A stretch of 64,000 nucleotides of DNA, taken from contig JAMPIT010000894.1 in assembly GCA_026261815.1 (NCBI GenBank), positions 56,460,147 to 56,524,146 on the forward strand, read 5' to 3'. The position numbers were made by a program, and so were the translations under genes. The DNA is from Monarcha castaneiventris obscurior. Taxonomy: Eukaryota; Chordata; Aves; Passeriformes; Monarchidae. Below are positions 1-9,300 of this stretch, in pieces (position 1 is the first letter of the stretch; the number at the start of each line of letters is the position of its first letter). The notes under the pieces were generated by a model, which was given only the letters and a program-made list of their open reading frames with translations, had not been told where the DNA came from and searched no databases.

Positions 1-51
1 TAGGTGCAACGTTTCATACAAAGGCCACCACTTGATGAGCCACTCAATTAC

Positions 52-175
52 CTGATCTAGTTCAGTTGGAATGTACTGGATGGCACCACATGACGAGGCC
101 ACTTTCAGAAGGCTGCAGTACACTGTGTACCTCACAGGAGTGTTCTTGTCCATGCCATGGAAGAGATTGCTCAGG
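52..175 (-). CDS. EIF3M: EIF3M coding exon 4 (partial gene, eIF3 subunit m)
   Basis: Read on the minus strand, this exon follows a TTTAG acceptor (bases 180-176) and ends in CAG before a GTAATT donor (51-46). It starts in phase 2, completing the split Leu codon from exon 3, and ends in phase 0. It is 124 bp and brings the spliced total to 438 bp, exactly 146 codons. The translation includes LSNLFHGMDKNTPVRYTVYC and then an SCGAIQYIPTELDQ segment, as in vertebrate eIF3m. eIF3m is a PCI-domain subunit of the cytoplasmic eIF3 complex, which helps recruit mRNA to the 40S ribosome. The PCI domain is encoded further left, outside the window. The donor is the weakest splice call here, because the frame stays open to base 1. 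Confidence 0.9.
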
Positions 176-552
176 CTAAACCGCAAACAACCAACAACGG
201 AGTCAAAGAGGTTTCAAAAATCATTACTGGAGTGCACGTGAATGTTTTATTAAGACACTTGCTAGTACAAACAATGCACCTGGCAGCACCTTACATCCAT
301 GATGAGTTGTAATAGCTTCTGGTTTTCTGCTCACTTTCAGCAAACAAGCTGAAAACTATGCATTTTAACTTTTTAATGCCCAAGGAAAAAATATTGGTAC
401 TTCTATTTTATGACAGTCAAAAGATAGAAAAGAGTGCTTGCTGCAACAGCCCACACTTTCATTTAAAGACATATAAGATAATCCTTACTCTTTAGAGGCA
501 CGATTACTTTGCAAAGTCCACCACTTCTCACTTTGCTCTGTACAATACTTAC
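176..552 (-). other. EIF3M: EIF3M intron 3
   Basis: A 377 bp intron running from a GTAAGT donor (552-547) to a TTTAG acceptor (180-176) on the minus strand. It is AT-rich. No repeat or embedded gene was recognised in it. Confidence 0.88.
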
Positions 553-691
553 AGCTGCAGTCTAAGAGATGGGCGCTCTCCTTCCCGAAATTTTACTAAC
601 TTCTCACACAGGTTTTCAATCAGTGCTTCTTGTTTTTCAGGTTCCAGGATAAGAAGCAGAGAGACAACGCTGTTCATCACGCTCTCAACAT
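553..691 (-). CDS. EIF3M: EIF3M coding exon 3
   Basis: A 139 bp minus-strand exon between a TTATGCAG acceptor (ending at base 692) and a GTAAGT donor (552-547). It enters in phase 1, completing a GAT codon begun in exon 2, and leaves in phase 2. The translation has DVESVMNSVVSLLLILEP, then KQEALIENLCEKLVKFREGE and RPSLRLQL. This closely matches the helical N-terminal half of vertebrate eIF3m, corresponding to residues 59-105. No frameshift or stop is present, so this is a functional copy and not a processed pseudogene; the introns confirm that. Confidence 0.95.
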
Positions 692-1618
692 CTGCATAAA
701 CAAAAACATACAGGTGTTTGAAACAGCAAGCAGCTATCAGTAGCTACCTTGTGCTGAAAAGTGAATTATGGTATAAATTACCACTTTGCATGAACTTTTT
801 AAGAAAGAAAATGCCAAGATATTAACCTGGATGTTCATCAAAATGTACCAGAGACTTGGCTCAGGTGGGCTTATAGCAACACATCTCCATGTAAGGTAAG
901 AATTACCATTCTAAGGTCAACACAGAATGTGGTATTTGATACACACTTGCTCTGAATTCTCTGTTTACACATAAGAGAAATCATAGGAACTCTAGGTTCC
1001 ACACCGTGGCTTCTTCCTAAAAATCCACGAAACTGCCCACAGTTCTACAGTGAGAATAGTAACACCTAGTGCTCAAGTACAGTAAAACATTTTACCAGGA
1101 GCACAAGGGATATCCAGACCACAGGCAAAACGTCCTCAAGAACAATGAGGTGTATTACAAACCCTCTCTAGTTCCTGTTTTAAGTGTGGTGTTCCATCTT
1201 TTCCAAACTGAGCCACACCGGTTTTGTGTCTTCTTTTCAGTCTGCCCAAATACCAGTCAAGCAAAGCCCAAGAACAAAATTCATTTCCATTCATATGGAA
1301 AATATTATTTATTCCCCAAAATGACACCTGAGCATCAAAAACCCTATTTTACATACAAGTCTCTACACCTTCATTACAAGCACAGTCTAGCTCAGTTTCT
1401 GACTTCTTCAAAGGGTGCTGGATCTTTGGAGAAAGGAGGGGCAGAGTACATGCAAATATTCCATGGAAATGATGCAAATACGCACCTCCATGTTTATGAA
1501 GATGCACAGCCTGTGTTTTAACACACGCTACACATTTCTAAGTTCTGCCAACTGTTACTGTTTGAAAGCAGTGATGGCGATAAGTTTAGCAAAACCAACA
1601 AGACTTAGAGATGCAAAC
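692..1618 (-). other. EIF3M: EIF3M intron 2
   Basis: A 927 bp intron with a GTTTGC donor (1618-1613) and a TTATGCAG acceptor. The donor departs from consensus after GT, but the protein join is exact. No repeat family was recognised. Open frames in 1069-1521 resemble no known protein and cross the intron, so I regard them as chance. Confidence 0.88.
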
Positions 1619-1751
1619 CTTTGTCATCCTCTTTCAGGCACACATCACACACTTCAATAATCTGTGCCAAGTCCACATGAAGTCCACCTTCCGCGTTCTC
1701 TTCAGAGATTTCTGCTCCTTTGGATTTCAGGTAAGCTCGCAGTTCTGCAGC
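1619..1751 (-). CDS. EIF3M: EIF3M coding exon 2
   Basis: A 133 bp minus-strand exon after a TTTTTTAAG acceptor (1760-1752). It begins in phase 0 with codons for AAELRAYLKSKGAEISEEN, continues through EGGLHVDLAQIIEVCDVCLK and ends EDDK plus one base. The protein corresponds to residues 15-58 of eIF3m and differs from the human form at only a few positions (for example Val for Ala before CDVCLK). The exact phase match with exons 1 and 3 supports both boundaries. Confidence 0.96.
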
Positions 1752-3134
1752 CTTAAAAAAGAGAAAGACAACACATAGAAAATAAAACAGCTGTTTTGTG
1801 AATAACAGGGTCAAAGTAATTAAATTTCTTACAGATTTTTTTTCTGCCAGATGCTGCACCTGCTACTGCATTGCCAGTGACTGAATAGGTCACAGAGCTG
1901 TTGGGCTTTCTCACAGCGTCAATGGGTAACTTACAGCTGGGTACTGCACTGCAGGCCTAGTAAGATTTTGTGACTTTCTTACGAATTTTTACTATCTTTT
2001 ACTGCCTCTGCAAACTTCAGACAAACATTAAAACCATTTAGTTGCCTCTTCACCAGAAAAGAAAAAAGGTATAAACAAAGCCACTTTAGGGAGGGCAGAA
2101 CTTTGTCTTCATACAATCTAAAAAGTTTCTAATCTAATTACAGAATGGCTTGGGTTGGAAGGAACCTTAAAGATCATCTTGTTCCACACCTCTGCCATGG
2201 GCAAGGAATGTTCCACTAAACCAGGCTGCCCAAAGCCCCATTCAACCTGGCTTTATTAATGCCATGAGCTGCCTTACACTGTTAAGACTTAAACCTACAC
2301 CAGGGAAATACCCTTTCCTGCAGCAACAGGCCTATTCATTACCTTTACAATTCAGGGCTTCAGCAGCAGAACCATCACCCTTCAGAAACAATCTGAGGCC
2401 ATGCGACTTTTGGCAGAGGGCATCTCTGACCGGGAGGCTGCTGTGACATGAACTGTCATTTACATTACATTCAGTGTCCAATCATTTTGGAACCAAAGTA
2501 GAGAGCTAAATGCCCTGGGACAAACTGCTGCACTGACGATGTTTCAGACCAGCTACTTGATGGGGCTGTACTAGGCATTATGGCAAGTGAAAACTGGGCT
2601 GAAGGCTGGTAGCAGTGTGTGCATTTCCTGCAGATTTCCAGTGTGTATACATACACATCGTACACACATTGTGCATACGTATGTAAGTATGTAGCTATAC
2701 ATACTTCAATGACACTGGGAACAAGCAGCCCCCAAATTCAAAGGCACAACAAAGCAGCAGCGCAAAGACAGAAATGCCAGTTCCCATGCCTGTAGTACCG
2801 AGAAATCTGCAAACTCAAGGTGCGTAAGTTATGTCCATATGTGAACCCGTTTTCTTCTCCTAAATAAAACGTACGGCTGAGGAGCGATGAAAAGGAATGC
2901 CAGGGAGGTGGAACAGTGATAAGGGAACTGCAAACACAGGGTTATTATCTTTCAGCCATTATGTTCGGTTTTCTCTCTATCGCCTGCTCGGTCTCTGTAG
3001 GGAACAGCCCAGACGAGCTCACGGAGCGCTCGCGGCGCGCACGGCGGGGCAGGTCCGGCCCCGGCTGCCGCCCCCCGACACGGCCCGGCCCAGACCCCCC
3101 AGCCCGGGGCCGATCGCTCCCGGCGGGCGCTGAC
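1752..3134 (-). other. EIF3M: EIF3M intron 1
   Basis: A 1383 bp intron, GTCAGC donor (3134-3129) to TTTTTTAAG acceptor. It carries a CR1 3'-end fragment near 2139-2262 and a run of alternating purine-pyrimidine (TGTATACATACACAT-type) around 2640-2706. Its 5' part, about 3000-3134, belongs to the CpG island. Confidence 0.9.
2139..2262 (-). mobile_element. CR1 LINE 3'-end fragment
   Basis: The plus strand reads as the reverse complement of an avian CR1 3' end: AGAATGGCTTGGGTTGGAAG, then GAACCTTAAAGATCATCTTG, then a GCCATGGGCAAGGA-type segment and CCAGGCTGCCCAAAGCCCC. It is a 5'-truncated, diverged remnant with no coding capacity, inserted in EIF3M intron 1 in the same orientation as the gene. 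The distal boundary near 2262 is approximate. Confidence 0.85.
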
Positions 3135-3176
3135 CTGATCCTCCTCGGTGATGTCGATGAAGGCCGGGACGCTCAT
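3135..3176 (-). CDS. EIF3M: EIF3M coding exon 1 with start codon
   Basis: The ATG is at 3176-3174 on the minus strand and encodes MSVPAFIDITEEDQ before a GTCAGC donor. The start has G at -3 (GAGCCATGA). These 14 residues are the known amino terminus of eIF3m, with Thr where human has Ser at position 10. The exon ends in phase 0, joining AAEL in exon 2. The total coding content in this window is residues 1-146 of a protein usually about 374 residues long. The neighbouring gene on the promoter side is WT1, about 51 kb away and divergently oriented. Confidence 0.97.
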
Positions 3177-3260
3177 GGCTCCGAGCACGCCGCGCTCCGG
3201 AAAGGCGGAGCGACTTCCGCCACCGCGCCAGGCCGCGCCGCTTCCGCTTCCCGCCGCCGG
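3177..3260 (-). promoter_or_regulatory. EIF3M: EIF3M core promoter / 5' UTR region
   Basis: A CpG-dense, TATA-less stretch just upstream of the EIF3M ATG. On the minus strand it contains two GCGGAAG ETS/GABP-type motifs (complement of 3213-3220 and 3240-3247), typical of housekeeping and translation genes. The transcription start itself cannot be placed from sequence, so promoter position is inferred from context. Confidence 0.6.
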
Positions 3261-3280
3261 GCGGGCGGGACCCGCGCTCC

Positions 3281-3630
3281 GACCGCCCTGCCCAGGCCGC
3301 CCTGCCCGGCTCGGCCCTGCCCGGACCGCCCTGCTCGACTCGGCCCTGCCCGGACCGCCCTGCCCGGGCCGCCCTGCCCGGCTCGGCCCTGCCCGGCTCG
3401 GCCCTGCCCGGCTCGGCTCTGCCCGGCTCGGCCCTGCCCGACTCGGCCCTGCCCGGATCGCCCTGCCCGGACCGCCCTGCCCGGCTCGGCCCTGCCCGGC
3501 TCGCCCTGCCCGGACCGCCCTGCCCCACTCGGCCCTGCCCCACTCGGCCCTGCCCGGGCCGCCCTGCCCGGCTCGGCCCTGCCCGGCTCGGCCCTGCCCG
3601 GCTCGGCCCTGCCCGGCTCGCCCTGCCCGA
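3281..3630. repeat. GC-rich 14-15 bp minisatellite upstream of EIF3M
   Basis: About two dozen imperfect tandem copies of a unit close to GCCCTGCCCGGCTCG, with variant 14 bp units ending GGACC or GGGCC and CCCACTCG variants. On the EIF3M sense strand every unit carries GGGC and AGGG runs. All six frames stay open here with Arg-Ala-Gly-Pro type repeats; these are artefacts of the repeat and not proteins. Confidence 0.93.
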
Positions 3631-3730
3631 AGCGCCGGCCCTTCCCGCCGCCGGACGGGAACCTGGGGCTGCCCGGGCGCGGTCGCGGCACTTCCACCCG
3701 CCCCCCAACTCCCCTCACACACACACCTTC

Positions 3731-5250
3731 CTTCCTCCCCACTTAAAAGCTGAAGTGCTTTTTCTAGGAAGAGGTTAAATAACAGTCTTCATGTAGGTGT
3801 GTCGGGAGTGAAACATGGTGGGAGTAAGGACAGCAGTTCCCAAACGGAGGCTGGTCACCTTTTTTTCGGTTTCGCTTAAGCTCCAGTGAGAACTGAGGGA
3901 CCCTCACTCAGTGTTACCGGTGTGTTGAGCGTGTTTTCTGCTCAAGAAGTTTCCTGTGCAGCTCTGGCAGACCACCAGGAACATTGCGTGACTTCCCCCG
4001 TGTTCAGAGGCTAAAATGAAAGCCAAGAAAATCATAAAATTGTTAAGGTTGAAAAGACCTCTAAAATCACTAAGTCTAACCAGTAATCCAGTTAGTAAAG
4101 ACTGCTGTACACAAACCTCCTTCTTTTATAAACCTGGCCAACTCATGATTAAACTTAGTTATTGAGTCTGATAACCAGAGCAGGGTTATTAACACCAGAT
4201 TCTGAGTTTCCACAGCACTGAGCGCAATGAACCTGATAAAGGCCCACACTGCCTTTATTAAATGTCATGACTGCTTAGTTTTGATCATCTACATGCTTGT
4301 GTAACTTTTAAATTATGCTTCAACTTTTAATTTTTCCATCATACAAATCTTGCCTAAATAGTTTATCCTACTTTAGGCAGTATTTTTACAATATTACCCC
4401 TACTGTAACTGATTATCTTTTAACCAGAATATTTTAATACTGTCTGATTGATAGTCTTACCAGTATTTTTTATTTCAGAGATCAGCATCTGGGCAGTTAT
4501 AGATAGATATAGAGATAGGTCTCTCCTTTGTGTGTCTGATCTAGAAGGAGATCTGATTTTCAGAGAATGAGTGTGTGAGCATTTTTAAAGTATAGGTGAC
4601 TTTACTCTAGTACTGCTTAACACAGTCCTGTGACAATAAAGGTAATTGGAATCCAACATCCCTGGGGATAGGGATACATCATACATTTGACTTTCACATA
4701 TCTTTAGGAGACATTTCAGGTGCTGAAGCACGTCTGTTGCCAATTTACATTCTGGAATACTGTGCATGCCTGCAAGCTGCAATGAGTGTCGTATAGATCC
4801 CATGCTGTGTCTGAAATTCCTCTGCCGATGCCCAAGCTACCCCAGGGCATATAAATCGCCCAAATCACACAGGGAACTCCCAGCCCCAGTGTCTATTTTT
4901 ATTTAGGCAGTGCACCCAAATGGAGGTTTGTCATGTATTATTCTGAGTATACGAAAATAAAGTAACCATGGATCACACTGGGTAGACAGGACATGACTCT
5001 AAAGAGCTCTGCTGAAATATCCACATATGGTCTGTTGCATGATACTTTATTTGTCCCAGAAGACTTAAGATGATAGATGATAGCTGGGGTTTGAACTTGT
5101 GCATCAGGAAGGCCACTTTGAATATAAAGGGGGCAGTATGTGTTTTGTGAAATTACCGATGCAAAGAGGATGTAGTGGAGGAATGGCTCTCAGTGTTATT
5201 GGAATTACGACATTTCTGTGGAAACGAGGCAGTTGTTTATAGTCCTGTCT
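3731..5250. other. Intergenic, AT-rich, CR1 remnant only
   Basis: No gene recognised. It contains a diverged CR1 tail near 4026-4110 and a short GATA-like patch around 4501-4520. The longest frames (for example 4585-4803, minus) match no known family. Confidence 0.6.
4026..4110 (-). mobile_element. CR1 LINE 3'-end remnant
   Basis: AATCATAAAATTGTTAAGGT followed by TTGAAAAGACCTCTAAAATC and a CTAAGTCTAACCAGTAATCC segment. This is the diverged reverse complement of a CR1 3' end (the family form reads aatcatagaat...aaggttggaaaagacctctaagatca). The element could continue to about 4270, but similarity fades. Confidence 0.7.
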
Positions 5251-5254
5251 GCAG

Positions 5255-5480
5255 TTCGTGAAGCCAGTTCAGAAACGGGGTGTGGATGGGGTTAAAGCAA
5301 GGGAGCCAGAGGTCCCTGCAGAGGCTGCCAGGACTGGTGCTCCCAGCGCTCCCAGTGTGGGGAGCCTCAGCCCCGCAGTGCCCTGGGGCGGCAGGTCTGC
5401 AGGGAGGGCTGCGAGCAGCACCGCAGGGACACCCCGGGGCAGGAGCCGAAGGAGGTCACTGTCACTGACGTGTGTGAGGC
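5255..5480. other. Local GC-rich patch in intergenic DNA
   Basis: An isolated GC-rich block of about 200 bp between AT-rich flanks, with moderate CpG. Two overlapping short frames fit no family. It could be an old repeat, an untranslated exon or an enhancer; the sequence alone does not decide. Confidence 0.4.
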
Positions 5481-5829
5481 TGTGTATGTCTGTATAACGT
5501 GGGGAAAGTCTTACTACCTGAGTAAGACTTAACTGCTGAAGGAAAAAGAGGAATTTTGGCTGGTACCCACTGCAGATTGTTTTGTTTTGCTTCTATAGGC
5601 AAACCAGAGAGAGAGGTGGAGTCGAAAGAAGTGACATTGTGTGTCCTGTGTGCTTTGAACGTGGTGACTGAAGAAAACGAAGTCCTTTAGGTGCCAAGTC
5701 TTAAAAAGCACTTTTTTTTTGTGGAGGCTCTTCGAAATCAGCAGACAGCTTTTGAGATCTTCTCTGATACAGGAGGGAAGTACAGACTCTAGGATGGTAT
5801 AATTATTCCTCTTCAGAAACCCTCTTATT

Positions 5830-6026
<197 letters not shown>

Positions 6027-6029
6027 CCG

Positions 6030-6205
6030 TTCTCTGTGTAGGAGAGATGAGAGCTGAGCTGCGTCTCCGGGAAGCGGTGAATTGCACCCCTTTTCCCTGT
6101 CGGTGCGATCCTTTTTGTGCTGAGTGCCCTCTGGAGGTCTTGGACATGCAGTGACCCGGGCGAGTCCCGGGTACCGCGACGGTGCCTGAGCTCTTCAGGA
6201 CTCCT
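6030..6205. promoter_or_regulatory. Small CpG-containing patch beside the GATA array
   Basis: Directly after the microsatellite comes a GC/CpG-enriched stretch including a CCCGGGCGAGTCCCGGG inverted motif at about 6157-6173 and several further CpGs, in otherwise CpG-poor DNA. It might be a small promoter or enhancer. No transcript or protein could be assigned. Confidence 0.3.
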
Positions 6206-6320
6206 CGCTTTAAAGGTTCTCTCTCTTTTTCTTTTCTCCTTTGGGAGAAATATTCTAGCCAACCTAGACGAGCAGGACACAGTTAAACCAGCTATTAGTT
6301 TGTCAGAGTTACTCAAAAAA

Positions 6321-9300
6321 AGGTAAAAAATAATTCAGATCCAAAGAATTCATCTAAATTCTTAGTCGGCAAAACTAAATCTGTTTCATATTTAGGAGCT
6401 TTGATTAGCTTTGTCAATGTATCAGAGTGTGCTTACTACTATGTTTCTGGTTTTTCCCTAGTTCTCGTTGGGGCTAAAGGGAAACTGCTAAAATACCCTT
6501 TGAGCCTCTTTTTGCAAGATGTATCAGAGATCTCAGGGGAAGCCTGTTACCCTTATTTTTCCAGCCAAGTTCTGTGGCTGGAAGAACTTTGGATAACTTC
6601 AGTAAGTATAGTAACTTTTGGGTGCTTATCTGGTTTTCTTGTAATCTGTAAATTCTCCACGTTTGTCCACTCATCCCCCTAATTGTATCAGTTAAAATAA
6701 ATACCTGCAGTTGCCCTGACCATCATGCTATCTTCATTCAAAATAGGTATTAAAAATTCTGAGTTGAACAAGCAAAATTCAATATTGCATTATTATTAAT
6801 AATATTGGGTTCTGACATGGAGTTTTGCCTCTGAAAAGCATTTAGAAATGTATTTTTTTTGGACTCTCGGTACTCTTATTTTGCTGCTAATGTAGCAGGT
6901 GTTTTTCTTAACCATTTTTAAGGAGAAATCCTAAGTTTAGAGGAAATGAGCACTCAATTATTTAAATTTCCTGAGATTAGAGGAAGAACACTTTGCCAAA
7001 CAATGCCTCTTCACTTCAAAACCTCTCCCCATAAATTATGTTAGGAGATCTTATTAAAAGTCTTTAAAAATTTCCTATTAAAAATGGTTGATTGCAGTCC
7101 AGACCATCACAGCTTTTGTGCTTTCAGTGAAATACCACAGCTGTCGCAAAGAAATATATTGTGAGACAAAAGGTTTTGTTTCCCTAGTCATAAATTATTT
7201 TTGTGATATCTGAAGTAAGATAAAACTTTCACTTATGTTTGAGTGAAGGAAGATTCCAGTGATAACTTGTTCAAAAATCTATAAAAAGAATATAAGAATG
7301 TAGATCTAGATAGCAAATTAGAATCAGACTTCCTTTTTGTTTAAGAAAAGCAATTATTTCTGAAGTCAGTGAAGATTATAACCGGGGATAATAGCATAAT
7401 TTTGCAAAGCACTGTGCCTTTATCTCAGTAGAACCTGGAGTTTAAGCTTTCAAGTCTGACCTTTGGGAACTCTACAATAGAAACCTTGAGTGTTGGGCGG
7501 TTTTTAAACCAACGTTAAACAATAGGAAGTAGTCTGTTTACTAATTGTACTATATTATATTGTGCTGTAACTATAATACATTACATTAGATTACACTAAA
7601 ACAAAAAGTAGATCTTTTTTATAATTAAAGAAGTATCAAACGAATTGGTTTTGACTATATTTGTTTTTTTATTGGCAAACGAGTTTTTTTTGCTGTGGGA
7701 TTCTACAGCCCTTCAGAGGAGGGAGGGCTGTGCATGCACTGAAGAGACTGTGAAGTATTTGCTGTCAGGACTGAATTCTGTGTTTACCCAGTCAAGGAGT
7801 AGAGGCATATTCCAGGTATGACTTGTGTATGTAATGAAAATAGGAAATTACAGCATATATACCAAAAATTATTTGTCAAAATATTCTGCCAAATAATTTT
7901 GAATGAAAGATAAATTAGGACATTCACAATTTGCTCATCCATCATTGTTTTATGGATAAAGGTCAAATTTCTGAGCCTCCTCCCCTGCTTGTTATAGAGA
8001 TTACTGAATAAAGATATACAGCACAGGTGCTAGAACTCAGAATTTGAGACATTTTAGGTTACAAAAGGAAAAAATCATTATGCTTTTTCTAATTATGAAT
8101 AACATTAATAACTAAGCCAGTTCTCTTTACCCGGTGCCATCTCAAGAGTTTACTGGAACTTGCTTATTTGTATATTAATTGTATCAGGAGTATACAAAAA
8201 TGGCCTTTTCTTCTGCTGTGCAATTTAAGAAGTGGAGTATGCAGCCTTGATCCTTTAGTAAGATTCATTACTGTAGCCCCCTACTTTTTTCCTTCTGAAT
8301 GATTTTTCTTATAAATCAAAATTCATCTTCATAGTGCTTTTTTATGGCAGCATGTGCTATGCATTCTTTGGGTCAAACTTACTCAGACTGAAAGAGCTAT
8401 GAAAATAAATATAAATCAAAATAATCAGCACTTGGGAATTATTTCCTTTGTGAGGATGAAGATATATATTCCATATCCCGTATACCTGGGGCAGGGACAA
8501 GTGGGTCAGGTATTTGTGAGATCAGGAGTTGATGCACACCAGTGTGGATGAGATGCCTGGAGCACACAGTTCCATACTGCTCCAGCCATTGCCAAAGGAT
8601 GTGTGGGGCACATGGGGGTCAGGGGGGAGTGCCTAAAACCTCTATACCCTTGTAGGGTCTAGCTCTGTGTTCTCACTGGTGCTGAATGGCCTTTTACAAG
8701 TAATCCCACTGATGTCAGTGGGACTTTTCTGCAATAAAAGGCTGTCTGACAAGAATATGGATATCAGAATCTGGCCCTGCTTGTACTAATTCCATTTTAA
8801 TGAATACTTAAATGGAATTGTTATTAAAAAAGTCTATTTCCTAATATTCAATAAATCAAACCTATAAAATGTTTGCCAGTTGTTGCCAGTCTAGTCAAAG
8901 CCATTTTCTCTCATATTGAAAATAATACTACATACTGTCTCCATTCAGGAGGGATTAATTGTAATACTTTTATCTGCTTCGTAAGATTTATTTCTAATAA
9001 TGAAGAGCAGAGAAAAGTAGGGGAGCTTTAAACAGTCATTGTTTTTATTAAAGCGCCATATATTCGTGAGATGTTTCACAAACACGGAATTTGCTTAGCA
9101 GAAGCTTGTTTCATGAACGAGCAGCTTCAAAGCAGAGTTTTAAAGTGTTGTTAATTTCTCTGATCATATCCATTTAGTTTTATAAGAAGGAGCCTTGGGC
9201 ACTATGTGATAATGCAGAGATACACATTAAACCTTGCTAAGATTTTGTAGGCTTGTCAGCTGATGAGGATTATTGGAGCAGTGTTGTGGTGTGAGTCCCC

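Larger units (their letters stand above)
3000..3720. promoter_or_regulatory. CpG island at EIF3M 5' end
   Basis: Very GC-rich sequence with abundant CpG covers the start of intron 1, coding exon 1, the promoter and an upstream minisatellite. It drops sharply to AT-rich DNA after about 3720. CpG islands of this kind mark constitutive promoters. Confidence 0.8.

Noticed and set aside
2916..3753. Long overlapping open frames on both strands rich in Arg, Ala, Gly and Pro
   Set aside because: They arise from the GC-rich 14-15 bp minisatellite and CpG island; every frame is open, which signals repeat composition and not coding.
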